The translations under genes were made by a program, and so were the position numbers. The notes under the pieces were generated by a model. It saw only the letters and a program-made list of their open reading frames with translations. It did no database searches and had not been told where the DNA came from. Positions 55,706 through 64,000 of a stretch of DNA of 64,000 nucleotides are shown here, one piece after another (position 1 is the first letter of the stretch; the number at the start of each line of letters is the position of its first letter). Source of the stretch: Palsa-506 sp963755815 (GTDB lineage Bacteria > Actinomycetota > Actinomycetes > Streptosporangiales > Streptosporangiaceae); assembly GCA_963755815.1 (NCBI GenBank), contig CAVWLF010000019.1:12160-76159 (forward strand). Direction: 5' to 3'.

Positions 55706-56812
55706 GTGGCGCCGCCGCTGGACTCCAAGACGACCGATGCCGAGCTGGTGGGCGCGGCGTTGCTCGGCGCGAAGGAGCCCTTCGCCGAGCTGGTGACCCG
55801 GCACTGGAAGATCGCCGTCGTTCTGGCCGCCCGGGTGCTGGGATCCGCGGATCTTGCGCGGGATGCGGCGCAGGAGGCCACGGTCTGCGCGATGACCGGC
55901 CTTGACCGGCTGCGCTCGCCGGAGCGGTTCGGCGCCTGGTTCTGCGGTATCACGCTCAACGTGGCACGGAGCTGGCTGCGCCAGCTGCGTCCGGAGAACC
56001 TCGGCCTGCCGGCCGATGAGCTGGCGTCCGATTGCCCCGGTCCAGCCGAGATCGCGGAAATCGCCGACCTGGCCCGCCGGGTCAGGGATGCGGTCACCGC
56101 GCTACCCAGCGGACAGCGCGACGCTGTCCTGCTGTTCTACCTGCAAGGGCTGAGTCACCGTGAGGTGGCAGCCGAGCTTGGCATCTCGGCGGGCGCGGTC
56201 AAAGCCCGGCTGCACCAGGCCCGGGCCGCTCTCGCACCGCGCCTTTCCCAGCTAGCCGATACCCAGGGAGGAAGAACCATGACTGCAGCCGATGAGCCAC
56301 AGTGGAGAGAAGTCTCCGTGGCCGGGGTCCGGCGGGCCGGCGACGGGCCGGAGCGCAAGCACCTCATGCTGCTGGAAGAACGCGACGGCGCGGGGCGGCT
56401 GCCGATCTGGATCGGCCCCGCCGAGGCCACCGCGATGGCGCTGCAGCTGGAATCGGCCGAATGGCCGCGGCCGATGACCTACAACCTGACCGCGAGCCTG
56501 CTGCACGCGGCCGGCTCCCCGCTCCGGGAGGTCAGGATCACCCGCCTGATTCCGCCGGTCTACTACGCCACCGTGATCGTGGACGGGCCGGGCGGGCCGC
56601 AGGAGGTCGACGCCCGGCCAAGCGACGCCGTGAACCTGGCCCTGGTTACCAGCGTTCCGATCCGGACGGACAGCCGGCTCTTCAGCAAGACCAACGCGGC
56701 CCATTACGCAGAGGTGCTGTCCTACCCCGCCGGTACCGCAGAGCTAGCCGCCGAGGCTGTGGCGCGCCAGGCGGAAGCACTCCGAGAAGGCAGCGATTCC
56801 TGGGGTCCGTAA
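55706..56812 (+). CDS. ECF-type sigma factor fused to a bifunctional nuclease (DUF151) domain
   Basis: The GTG at 55706 opens a 368-residue frame. Residues 1-190 form a sigma-70 region 2/4 pair (LAARVLGSADLARDAAQEAT, RFGAWFCGITLNVARSWLRQ, LPSGQRDAVLLFYLQGLSHR, EVAAELGISAGAVKARLHQA). Residues 200-345 are a BFN/DUF151 domain (KHLMLLEERDGAGRLPIWIG, ATAMALQLESAEWPRPMTYN, VDARPSDAVNLALVTSVPIR). The joint is in frame. Immediately before Met192 (ATG at 56279) lies GGGAGG, a good ribosome site, so the nuclease domain may also be made alone. The pairing could link transcription to nucleic-acid damage. Confidence 0.85.
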   Translation: MAPPLDSKTTDAELVGAALLGAKEPFAELVTRHWKIAVVLAARVLGSADLARDAAQEATVCAMTGLDRLRSPERFGAWFCGITLNVARSWLRQLRPENLGLPADELASDCPGPAEIAEIADLARRVRDAVTALPSGQRDAVLLFYLQGLSHREVAAELGISAGAVKARLHQARAALAPRLSQLADTQGGRTMTAADEPQWREVSVAGVRRAGDGPERKHLMLLEERDGAGRLPIWIGPAEATAMALQLESAEWPRPMTYNLTASLLHAAGSPLREVRITRLIPPVYYATVIVDGPGGPQEVDARPSDAVNLALVTSVPIRTDSRLFSKTNAAHYAEVLSYPAGTAELAAEAVARQAEALREGSDSWGP

Positions 56813-57620
56813 GCCGCGACGGCCGATGAACAGGTTGCGGGGCATCTGGCCGCCAGGGTCCGGCCCGGTCCCGGGCTTCCGGGCCGCTCCGCGCTTCCGG
56901 GCCGCTCCGCGCTTCCGGGCCGCTCTGCGCTTCCGGGCCGAAGCCCGCGCCCGCCAGCAGGCTGAGCCAGGTAGCGCGGCTGAATGCCCCCAGGCGATGT
57001 GCCTCGCGCACGACCTGAGCGCTGCCGTCAGCGGCGCGGAGCACGAACTCGTACTCGGCCAGGATCCAGTCATCGGCCGGATCCGGATCCCACGTCCACT
57101 GGCTGAAGCTCGCCCGCCGCCCGGCCGCGTCGCCGCCCCCGCCGCCACCGCGACCCCCGCCGTCCGTGCGAAACGATTCCGCGGTGTAGTCGGGGACGAA
57201 TACGGCGATGCCGCCCGGCCGGCAGTGCGCGAATGCCGTCTCGATCACCTGCCGCAAACCGGCTTCGCAGGTCACGTAGTCGACCGCGTCATGGACCAGC
57301 ACCGCGTCGAACACCCGGCCGAGCCGGACCGTCCGCATATCGCCCTGAACGTGCATGCACTCGGGGTTGAGCTCGCGTGACACCGACAGCATCTCCGGTG
57401 ACCGGTCGACCAGCGTCAGGGCCAGCCGCTCCTTCAGGTGCACGGCCACGTGACCGCCGCCGCTGCCCAGGTCCAGTACCTCGCGCACCGGAACCGCCGC
57501 CGAGGCGAACACCCCGGCCAGGTACGCGGCCTCGGCCGCGTATTCCTGCGGCGGCGAGATCAGCGGCCACCATGGCGCGAGATCCCGGTAGAGGCGGTAC
57601 TCGCCCGGCGCTCCGGTCAT
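56744..57620 (-). CDS. SAM-dependent class I methyltransferase (C-terminal frameshift)
   Basis: The ATG at 57620 (MTGAPGEYRLYRDLAPWWPL) is preferred because GAGG is well spaced from it. The SAM motif is VREVLDLGSGGGHVAVHLKE, with VDRSPEMLSVSRELNPECMH, VQGDMRTVRLGRVFDAVLVH and a helix AGLRQVIETAFAHCRPGGIA. The frame changes near 56840: the corrected end reads MPRNLFIGRRGLRTPGIAAF and stops at 56744, overlapping the convergent sigma-nuclease gene; without correction it runs to 56682. A Gly-rich loop and an expanded SGPEAR repeat sit in the C-terminal third. The substrate is unknown. Confidence 0.83.
56868..56948. repeat. 18-base tandem repeat in the methyltransferase gene
   Basis: Four near-exact copies of GCTTCCGGGCCGCTCCGC encode the repeated hexapeptide Ser-Gly-Pro-Glu-Ala-Arg on the reverse strand. 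It lies in the poorly conserved end of the methyltransferase and next to its frameshift. Confidence 0.85.
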
Positions 57621-57705
57621 GCCAGCCATCCTCGCTTACCATCCGGCCCGGCACATCACCGCTGGCCGCGGACCGCAGACAGCGGGCTGGCGGCTAGCCG
57701 ACGGG

Positions 57706-59274
57706 CTAGCCGGCCGGGCCCAGGCCGCTGGGCCGTCCGCGCAGCGGAAGACTCGACTGCACGGGCATCGAGTTGGGCGGCACCGGATACGGCGGGGCGT
57801 CCTCGCCGAAGCCGAGCAGGATCCTGATGTTGCCCTCGAGGATCGCGGACAGGACGCCCGAATCGGGTCCCGGCAGCGGCGGCGGGTTGTCGTCCGGGGC
57901 AGCCGAGAAGTTGAATGCCGACGTCAGATCCCCGACGGTATCGCGGCGCCATCGCGTCAGGGTGGTCACCGGGGCGTTGAAGCGGCGTTCGAGCAGTCGC
58001 AGCTGCGAGGTGTGATCAAAGACATCGCTCGCGACCAGCCCGCCCCGGCTGAACGGCGAGATCACCAGGCACGGCACGCGGAAGCCGAGGCCGATCGGCC
58101 CGGCGATGCCGTCGGACTCGGCGATCCCGCCGAGCGGCGCGGTGACGTACTCGCCGGCCGTTCCTGGCGGCGGGACGGGCGGCGGGACGTGATCGAAGAA
58201 CCCGCCGTTCTCGTCATAGCTGACGATCAGCGCGGTCTTCTCCCATACCGCGGGATTCGAGGTCAGGATGTCGAGCAGGTGAATGATGCCGGCCGCGCCG
58301 AAGGCGGGCGGGAGCGCCGGATGCTCGCAGGTCAGCAGCGACGGCACGACCCACGAGACGGCGGGAAGCGTGCCGTTCTCGACATCGCTCCGGAAGTCGT
58401 CCGGGTACGTCGGCAGGCAGCCCCGGGCGGCGAGCGGCGAGGCGGCCGGGTCGGGCGGGTTGAAGGCCTTGAAGCCGGCCAGCATGCCGGACAGGAACCT
58501 CCTGGCCAGGATCTTGATGTCCTGGTCCTGGTAGACCTTCCAGCTGACGCCCGCCTGCTGCAGGCTCTCCGGGTAGGTAGGCCAGGTATAGACGTCCGTC
58601 GGCGGGCTGCTGGACGTTTCCAGCAATGGCCCCCCGAACCTGCCTTCCGGATCGATGGTGCCCGAGATCCAGTACAGCCGGTTGGGGTCAGTCGGGCCGA
58701 GCACGGAGCAGAAATAGTGGTCGCAGACGGTAAATGCATCGGCCAGGGCCCGGTGAATCGGGATGTCCTGCTCGGTGTAATAGCCCATCGTCGCAGGTCC
58801 GTTGGCGATGCCATTGGCGGCGATGTGCACGTTAACCCATTGGTCCATTGCGCCGTTATTCCAGGCATGATGCTGCGGACCCCAGCTGTGGGTGGGGTCA
58901 TTGATCGCATCCCCGTCCAGCGTCGCTCCCCGGCGGGTATCCAGCCGGAACGGGTTCAGGAAGCCGGTCGGCGTGACGCCGATCCCGGGCGCATAGCCGA
59001 ACTGGCGGAACGCCTTCGAGGCAGCCGAGCTGTCGCCGAAGCCGCGCACCCCCGACATCGTCCCGAAGTAGTGATCGAAGGAACGGTTCTCCTGCATCAG
59101 CAGGACGAAGTGCTCGATGTCGTTCAGCGACCCGGTCCCGGCCGGATCGGTGCGATGAGCCCGCTCCAGGACCCGGCCGCCCCAATCTCTCAGTCTCGGC
59201 AGCCCGTCGGCCTCCCGCACCAGCCGGAGAACCTGATGGCGCGACAACCCGGCAAACGGACTGACGTCACTCAT
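57706..59274 (-). CDS. Phospholipase C/acid phosphatase-like phosphoesterase
   Basis: The ATG at 59274 gives 522 residues. Family signatures are IEHFVLLMQENRSFDHYFGT with the metal site Glu-Asn, DPTHSWGPQHHAWNNGAMDQ, CDHYFCSVLGPTDPNRLYWI and LIVSYDENGGFFDHVPPP with the second metal site. These fit the bacterial non-haemolytic phospholipase C / AcpA family. There is no Tat or Sec signal at the start, unlike many relatives, so it may be cytoplasmic or the true start may be missed. It likely cleaves phosphoester head groups. Confidence 0.92.
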   Translation of the reverse strand: MSDVSPFAGLSRHQVLRLVREADGLPRLRDWGGRVLERAHRTDPAGTGSLNDIEHFVLLMQENRSFDHYFGTMSGVRGFGDSSAASKAFRQFGYAPGIGVTPTGFLNPFRLDTRRGATLDGDAINDPTHSWGPQHHAWNNGAMDQWVNVHIAANGIANGPATMGYYTEQDIPIHRALADAFTVCDHYFCSVLGPTDPNRLYWISGTIDPEGRFGGPLLETSSSPPTDVYTWPTYPESLQQAGVSWKVYQDQDIKILARRFLSGMLAGFKAFNPPDPAASPLAARGCLPTYPDDFRSDVENGTLPAVSWVVPSLLTCEHPALPPAFGAAGIIHLLDILTSNPAVWEKTALIVSYDENGGFFDHVPPPVPPPGTAGEYVTAPLGGIAESDGIAGPIGLGFRVPCLVISPFSRGGLVASDVFDHTSQLRLLERRFNAPVTTLTRWRRDTVGDLTSAFNFSAAPDDNPPPLPGPDSGVLSAILEGNIRILLGFGEDAPPYPVPPNSMPVQSSLPLRGRPSGLGPAG

Positions 59275-59281
59275 GGCGCGG

Positions 59282-59507
59282 TTACCGTCGTCGCCCGAAG
59301 GCAAAATAGGCCAGGGGCGCCCCGCCGAAGGAGTTGATGACTATCACCGCCGGGGTCCATATCCACTTGGAGCCCCGGATCTGGCTGGCCGGCCAGGCGC
59401 TTGATGTCAATGAGCGCCGCCGTCTTAAGGCCGGCTTCGGCAACTGCCGCCGCAATGATGAGCCCGCGGCTGCGCTTGCTGAGATCGCTCCACTTCCGGG
59501 CGGCCAT
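59282..59507 (-). CDS. Small membrane protein (about 75 aa), frameshifted
   Basis: The ATG at 59507 follows GGAGG by five bases. The first part, MAARKWSDLSKRSRGLIIAA, continues with AVAEAGLKTAALIDIKR. After a one-base slip near 59405, the second part reads WPASQIRGSKWIWTPAVIVI then NSFGGAPLAYFAFGRRR. Two hydrophobic helices with an RGSKW linker match a small phospholipase-D-nuclease-N-like membrane family of unknown function. The length of 226 bases is one more than a codon multiple, so one extra base explains the break. It lies seven bases upstream of the phospholipase gene on the same strand. Confidence 0.7.
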
Positions 59508-59640
59508 GGCATCCTCCGCGTGCATAACGGGCCCCTTGATGGCCTGCACTTTACAATGCGAAGCGCGCCAGCCTCACAGTCCGGTGCGGTGTCTCGTCGA
59601 ACTGGTGCGGGCAGCTGCCACCAAGGGAGGCGCCAGGACC

Positions 59641-60576
59641 ATGACCAGCCAATCCGGGCCAGGAGAGGGCCGGCCCGACCCGGGCCTGAGCGCGATCATG
59701 AGCGAGCGGCGTCAGCTGATCAATCTCGCCTACCGGCTGCTGGGTTCCCTGGCCGATGCCGAGGATGCCGTGCAAGAGACGTACGCCCGCTGGTACGCCA
59801 TGTCCCGGCCGCAGCAGGAGGCCATCGAATCGCCCGGCGCCTGGCTGACCACGGTCGCCAGCCGCATCTGCCTCGACCTGCTCCGCTCGGCACGGGCCCG
59901 CCGGGAGCGGTACGTGGGCGAATGGATCCCCGAGCCGCTGCCCGAGCCCGCGGAGTGGATCGGCGGGCGGTCGGGCGGTGCCACGGCCGACCCGGCCGAC
60001 CGGGTCACCCTCGACGAGTCGATCAACATGGCCTTCCTCGTCATGCTCGAATCGATGACCCCGGCCGAGCGGGTGGCGTTCATCCTGCACGATGTCTTCC
60101 GCTACTCCTTCGCCGAAGTGGCCGGGATCGTCGGCCGTACCCCGGCGGCATGCCGCCAGCTAGCCTCCTCAGCCCGCCGCCGCATCCGCGCCTCGCAGGG
60201 TCTCCCGGCCCCGGCGGCCCAGCAGGCCGGCCTGGTCAGGGACTTCAAGCAGGCCTGGGAAACCGGGGACATCAACGCCCTCATCGGCCTCCTCGATCCC
60301 GCCGCCACGATGACCGCCGACGGTGGCGGCCTCGTCAACGCCGCGCTCCGCCCGGTCGAGGGCGGCGAGCAGATCGCGCGCTATGTCGCCGACCTCGCCA
60401 GCCGGGCACCCCGCCTGGCGTTCCTGGAGCGCACGGTCAACGGCCAGCCCGGCCTGGTGGCTCAGCAAGACGGCGTCACCGTGACGGTGTTCGCATTCGA
60501 CGTCGCAGGCGACCGGATCAAGCACATCTGGGCCGTTCGGAACCCCGACAAGCTCCGGCCCTGGGCGACGAGCTGA
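59641..60576 (+). CDS. ECF41/SigJ-type sigma factor with SnoaL-like C-terminus
   Basis: The ATG at 59641 follows a purine-rich site. The 311-residue protein has sigma region 2 (AYRLLGSLADAEDAVQETYA, GAWLTTVASRICLDLLRSAR) and region 4 (MTPAERVAFILHDVFRYSFA, EVAGIVGRTPAACRQLASSA). A SnoaL_2-like domain follows (FKQAWETGDINALIGLLDPA) with the DGGG motif in MTADGGGLVNAALRPVEG and the NPDKLR end motif that define ECF41. This C-terminal domain controls sigma activity without an anti-sigma factor. No carboxymuconolactone decarboxylase or monooxygenase partner, usual for ECF41, is adjacent. Confidence 0.93.
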   Translation: MTSQSGPGEGRPDPGLSAIMSERRQLINLAYRLLGSLADAEDAVQETYARWYAMSRPQQEAIESPGAWLTTVASRICLDLLRSARARRERYVGEWIPEPLPEPAEWIGGRSGGATADPADRVTLDESINMAFLVMLESMTPAERVAFILHDVFRYSFAEVAGIVGRTPAACRQLASSARRRIRASQGLPAPAAQQAGLVRDFKQAWETGDINALIGLLDPAATMTADGGGLVNAALRPVEGGEQIARYVADLASRAPRLAFLERTVNGQPGLVAQQDGVTVTVFAFDVAGDRIKHIWAVRNPDKLRPWATS

Positions 60577-60620
60577 CCAGTCCCGCGTGACTGGCTGGCC
60601 GCCGGGCACTGAACGGATCG

Positions 60621-61334
60621 TCAGCGACGGTTCCTGATCGCTCCGGCAACCTCGTCCCCGTCCGGCCACCTCGGCCGGAGCGCCTGCGCCGACCGGGCCG
60701 TGAGCCATCCGAAGCCGGTCACGATGCTCACGCGCTGGAGAAGACCGGCCAGATTGACCAGCCGCGGCGACTGGCCGAAGCCCGCGCCCGCCGCCCCCAT
60801 GGCGGCCAGCATCAACATCGCGGTGCCAGCGCAATACAGCCCCCAGCCCACCCGGCCGCGCCGCAGGGCCCGCCATCCGTCAGCGAACGCAGCCGCCGGC
60901 ACGCCAAGGAACACCCCGGCGGAGAGGAGATTATGCGCCGTTCCCGTGCGACTCGGCCGGACCGGCACGTCCGGCGACCCGGGCGGGTAACCGCTGACGG
61001 GATCCGTCCGGAACGCGGCCGCGCCGATCAGCCCGGCCGCGGCCACCGCGATTAGCCCGGATTCCGCCCGGGCGCGGGTCGCCGGATCGGCAGCGCGGGC
61101 CAGACCCGCGGCGGCGGCGAGATACAAGGCGCCGGTCACGGCAAAGTTGCTCACCTGCACCCAGCCCCGTGGTCCGAGCGACAACGAGCTGACCGGGTGA
61201 CGCAGCGGCCGGTAACCGGGCCGGGTCGCGCCGTCCACCGAGAACACGATCACGAAGGCGGGTCCCGCGACCAGCCCGCAGCGCAACAGCCAGCGGGTAA
61301 CCGAAGCCGACCGGCCAGTCTGTGCCTTTGACAC
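60621..61334 (-). CDS. DUF998 family membrane protein
   Basis: The GTG at 61334 starts a 237-residue protein with six hydrophobic segments, including LLRCGLVAGPAFVIVFSVDG, VSNFAVTGALYLAAAAGLAR and HNLLSAGVFLGVPAAAFADG. The motif GYRPLRHPVSSLSLGPRGWV and the DPVSGYPPGSPD loop are typical of DUF998. The family is of unknown function. Confidence 0.9.
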   Translation of the reverse strand: MSKAQTGRSASVTRWLLRCGLVAGPAFVIVFSVDGATRPGYRPLRHPVSSLSLGPRGWVQVSNFAVTGALYLAAAAGLARAADPATRARAESGLIAVAAAGLIGAAAFRTDPVSGYPPGSPDVPVRPSRTGTAHNLLSAGVFLGVPAAAFADGWRALRRGRVGWGLYCAGTAMLMLAAMGAAGAGFGQSPRLVNLAGLLQRVSIVTGFGWLTARSAQALRPRWPDGDEVAGAIRNRR

Positions 61335-61456
61335 CGCCTCAGCCTAGTAGATCTGCTCTCCCGGCAGGCGGCCCGAACCAGGTGGTGAGGGGCGGCGGGC
61401 GGGACAGCCTGCGCGCGAATTGACCTAGCCGGGCGTCCAGGTCTTACGCTGCGGGC

Positions 61457-61861
61457 ATGACTGTCACCCTGACCGGGGCCGAGCGCAGCTACCTGAAGAG
61501 CCAGCCCCTGGCGCGCCTGGCCACCGTGGATGCGAACGGCGCGCCCCAGAACAATCCGGTCGGCGCGTTCCTCGACGAGGAGACCGGCGACATCCTCATC
61601 GGCGGCCACGCGATGGGCACCTCCCGCAAGTTCCGCAACGTCCGGGCCAACGGCCAGGTCGCCCTGGTCGTCGACGACCTCGTCTCGCGGGACCCGTGGA
61701 CGGTGCGCGGCCTCGAGATCCGCGGCACCGCGGTCGCGCTGGATGACGTCGACCCGCCGGTGCCGTTCATGAGTCGCGAGGTCATTCGCATCACGCCCAC
61801 GTGGGTCATGAGCTGGGGCGTCGACCCAGACGCCCCGAACCGGCGCAGCCGTCGCTCCTGA
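61457..61861 (+). CDS. PPOX-class (F420/FMN-binding split-barrel) oxidoreductase
   Basis: The 134-residue protein shows LTGAERSYLKSQPLARLATV, APQNNPVGAFLDEETGDILI and SRKFRNVRANGQVALVVDDL, followed by RGLEIRGTAVALDD. This is a split beta-barrel of the PPOX class, in actinomycetes usually F420-dependent. Length is normal. It would transfer a hydride to a small substrate that cannot be named. Confidence 0.92.
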   Translation: MTVTLTGAERSYLKSQPLARLATVDANGAPQNNPVGAFLDEETGDILIGGHAMGTSRKFRNVRANGQVALVVDDLVSRDPWTVRGLEIRGTAVALDDVDPPVPFMSREVIRITPTWVMSWGVDPDAPNRRSRRS

Positions 61862-62010
61862 TACCGCGATGCGACGCACCAGCACTAGGCGAGTGGTCTG
61901 AGCGGGAGATAACGGCGGCCATCACCGGCCAGCAGGCTGACGAGCTGGTTTTCAGCGTGCCCGGGGGCAGCGTCGCCCGGCTGCCCGGCTGGCGCCGCTG
62001 ATCCCGGCGT

Positions 62011-62475
62011 TTACCCGGACTCCCCGGCGGGCTCACTCGACGGCCAGTGATCGGGCGACCAGTCACCCTGCGGGTCCGTGGTTTGCCCCACCTCGATCAG
62101 ATGACCGTCGGGATCGCGGATGTAACAGCGCTTCTCGTACGCGTGCTGTTTCGGCGGCGTCAGGAATTGCGCACCCCGGGCGCTCCATTCGGCGTACACC
62201 GCGTCGATGTCTTTGACCCGGATGTTAAGGAAGCTGCTGACCCGGTCGGGATCACGCGGCGTCTCCAGGATGACCGTCGGCTTGTCGTCGGTCGGTCCTC
62301 CGCCGGCATTGATGACGATCCAGCTGTTGGCCAGCGCAACATTGACCGGATTTCCGGGAAAGGCCACCCTGCCGCCGAGTACTTCGGTGTAGAAGCGCCG
62401 GGAGCGCTCGACATCGTCCGAGACGATGAAGTGGGTCAGCACCATTCCCGCCGGGGGCGGTGGGAGCTCGGCCAT
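62011..62475 (-). CDS. VOC family (glyoxalase/bleomycin-resistance-like) protein
   Basis: The ATG at 62475 follows GGAGGTG at good spacing. The 154-residue protein has the VOC pattern MVLTHFIVSDDVERSRRFYT, EVLGGRVAFP and the end metal-site strand KRCYIRDPDGHLIEVGQTTD. A single VOC pair is present, so it should form a dimer with one or two metal sites. The substrate is unknown. Confidence 0.92.
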   Translation of the reverse strand: MAELPPPPAGMVLTHFIVSDDVERSRRFYTEVLGGRVAFPGNPVNVALANSWIVINAGGGPTDDKPTVILETPRDPDRVSSFLNIRVKDIDAVYAEWSARGAQFLTPPKQHAYEKRCYIRDPDGHLIEVGQTTDPQGDWSPDHWPSSEPAGESG

Positions 62476-62714
62476 CCGGCACCTCCACTGGTCAGGTCGC
62501 GCACCCCCGCTTCACGACGGAGTCTGCCGCCGACGTTAGCACCTGGCCGGCCCACCTGGTGCTGGACCGGGACGCCGTCATGGCGCCCGCTGGCGCCCTG
62601 GCGGACGGGAGATCACGCAGCGTCCTGACACCTGGCCTGCCTATCAGCAGCTTGCCGGCACAGTCCCGGACGCGGCAGCGCAGGCTATGTTTCGGCTATG
62701 GCAGCATTCGCGTT

Positions 62715-63074
62715 GTGGAGCGCACCACGAGCGCGATCAACGGCTTTCTTTCGGTCGATGGCCGAGCGCGGCCGCCTATTGTCATTGACTCGGATGACCT
62801 GGTGGCCCGGCCGGCTGCGACGATGGCGGCGTACTGCGCGGCCGTCGGGCTGCCCTTTAATTCGCGAGCGCTTACCTGGGAGCGAGGTGAACAGGCCGAG
62901 TGGCAGCGGACCGCTCGTTGGCACACGGACGCTAGCAACAGTTCCGGTTTCGAGCGGCGCGAGCGGACATACCTGTACACCGTCGAGAACTCCGAGAAGC
63001 TCGCCCGGTACGCCGCCCATCACCGGCCCTTTTACGAGCAGCTTTATGCACAGCGGATGAACGTCACGCCTTAG
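62715..63074 (+). pseudogene. C-terminal remnant of a sulfotransferase-family protein
   Basis: The frame reads PPIVIDSDDLVARPAATMAA, YCAAVGLPFNSRALTWERGE and SSGFERRERTYLYTVENSEK and ends LARYAAHHRPFYEQLYAQR. This matches the last 110 or so residues of a P-loop sulfotransferase-like family. The P-loop front part is absent, and sequence before 62715 gives no match in any frame. I judge it a truncated gene; a GTG at 62715 might still allow a short product. Confidence 0.6.
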
Positions 63075-63113
63075 GCTCAAATCCAGGCCTTATCGGATTA
63101 CAGGAGGGCTGCC

Positions 63114-63803
63114 ATGACCCGGAACACGCCCGAGCACTCCGGCGACAAGGAGCCGTTCGTGGCTATCCGGCCCGATTGTGTCGTAGCTGCGGCGGCGGTC
63201 GTCGCTGCGGTGCTGGAGCCTGGCATCAACGCGGACTGGTCGGTGGCAGCGGGCGACCTGGAATGGAGCGTCGACCGGACGATCGCGCATATGACCGGGG
63301 CTCCTGGCAAGTACGCCTTTTACCTGTCGAGCCGCTCCACTCGCTACGTCGCAGTCAGAGTGTGGCCCGCGGAAGATGCGACGCGGCAAGAACGCCTGGA
63401 AGCCATCGAGGCGTGTGCTGCGGCGCTCGCCGGTGTTGCGGCCACGGCACCCCCGGACGCCGTTGGCTTCCACGTCACCGGGATGCGGAACGCAGCGCAG
63501 TTCCTCGCGATGGCGTGTGAGGAACTGCTCATTCACGCCTACGACGTCACCTGCGGGCTAGGACTGCCATACGAGCCGCCCGAAGAGCTGTGCCGACTCG
63601 TGATCGAGCACTGCTATCCCGGCCAGGCCATCAGCAAGCGCCCCGTATGGCCCCTCCTCGTATGGCTGAGCGGCCGGCGTCACCCAGCCGCGGTCAGCTG
63701 GGGCCAGCCGCCACCGCTGCACGAACGTGCAGAGATACCGCTTGAATTCGGCTGCGATACTGCCACCGGTGAGTGGCGCGCGATCAGATGGGCGACATCC
63801 TGA
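63114..63803 (+). CDS. DinB/maleylpyruvate isomerase-like (MDMPI_N) protein
   Basis: The ATG at 63114 follows GGAGGG. The 229-residue protein has the pattern of the four-helix DinB/mycothiol-dependent isomerase fold: VAAGDLEWSVDRTIAHMTGA with the first metal His, GMRNAAQFLAMACEELLIHA with the second, and YDVTCGLGLPYEPPEELCRL. Such proteins are metal-binding thiol-dependent transferases or isomerases in actinomycetes. The substrate is unknown. Confidence 0.85.
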   Translation: MTRNTPEHSGDKEPFVAIRPDCVVAAAAVVAAVLEPGINADWSVAAGDLEWSVDRTIAHMTGAPGKYAFYLSSRSTRYVAVRVWPAEDATRQERLEAIEACAAALAGVAATAPPDAVGFHVTGMRNAAQFLAMACEELLIHAYDVTCGLGLPYEPPEELCRLVIEHCYPGQAISKRPVWPLLVWLSGRRHPAAVSWGQPPPLHERAEIPLEFGCDTATGEWRAIRWATS

Positions 63804-63946
63804 GCAAATGGGCAGGTCGACTACCTGGTGACCGCGGCACTGGAGGCGCGGCACCGGCACCAGGAGCCGACCAGCAAGACGTTGCTGTCAACGGTGCCGT
63901 CCACCGGTGAGCTCGCCGGGCCTGTCTCCGTCACTATCCTGGCGAT

Positions 63947-64000
63947 ATGGGGATCGAGGTACTGTCGGCGGCCGGGCGGTGGGATGACTTCGCGGCGTTG
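63947..64000 (+). CDS. Start of a gene running off the right edge (possible GNAT acetyltransferase)
   Basis: An ATG at 63947 opens 18 codons to the window edge: MGIEVLSAAGRWDDFAAL. The opening is like that of some GNAT acetyltransferases, but too little is visible for a firm call. Confidence 0.4.
   Translation, partial: MGIEVLSAAGRWDDFAAL

Noticed and set aside
61801..62001. Short open frame downstream of the PPOX gene (66 residues)
   Set aside because: It overlaps the PPOX gene end, has no ribosome site and no similarity I recognise.

Overview
The window is high-GC DNA from an actinomycete. This is inferred from GC-rich codon use, many GTG and TTG starts with purine-rich ribosome binding sites, an MshC-like ligase, F420-type and LLM oxidoreductases, MalT-type LuxR regulators, a SigK/RskA-like pair and several large ECF sigma factors. 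A member of the Streptosporangiales or a relative is plausible, but nothing here fixes the genus. I saw no tRNA, rRNA, CRISPR array, prophage or transposase gene.

Layout. 1-4.2 kb: the start of a P-type cation ATPase, an APC permease remnant, a conserved unknown gene and a large MalT/LuxR regulator. 4.5-12.3 kb: a small conserved gene, then a MacB/FtsX-type exporter operon of two permeases and an ATPase with an AbrB-like tail. 12.6-19.9 kb: Fpg/Nei glycosylase, SDR, acetamidase, FMN 2-hydroxyacid dehydrogenase, an ECF42-type sigma with its YCII/DGPF partner, and a Trm11-like methyltransferase. 20-28.2 kb: PEP carboxylase, a polar amino acid ABC transporter, a GNAT, and the pseudouridine catabolism pair psuG-psuK. 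28.4-35.7 kb: a SigK/RskA-like pair, a sedolisin protease, an Smr protein, a secreted seven-repeat protein, an MshC-like ligase and small membrane proteins. 36.5-39.8 kb: dihydropyrimidinase, beta-ureidopropionase-like amidohydrolase and an LLM oxidoreductase, probably pyrimidine breakdown. 40-45.5 kb: a secreted alpha/beta hydrolase interrupted by an in-frame stop, and an NB-ARC/TPR protein preceded by tiny overlapping ORFs. 45.5-53 kb: a full chemosensory cluster (MCP, CheW, hybrid CheA, CheB, CheR-TPR) beside a receiver-PIG-L fusion. 53-64 kb: VOC proteins, a TetR/hydrolase divergent pair with a clear operator, an ECF sigma fused to a bifunctional nuclease domain, a phospholipase C-like enzyme, an ECF41/SigJ-type sigma, and other small enzymes.

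The most unusual system is the chemosensory cluster. No flagellar gene is present, and the neighbouring output candidate joins a receiver domain to a PIG-L de-N-acetylase-like domain. It reads as a Che-type pathway for a non-motility function.

A general caution: about a dozen genes are interrupted by single-base frameshifts, yet the protein signal continues in the next frame. This looks more like residual indel errors in the assembly than true gene decay. I annotate those as one gene each and mark them as frameshifted. Four other stretches (APC, ABC ATPase, MFS, sulfotransferase) are real-looking fragments and are called pseudogenes.
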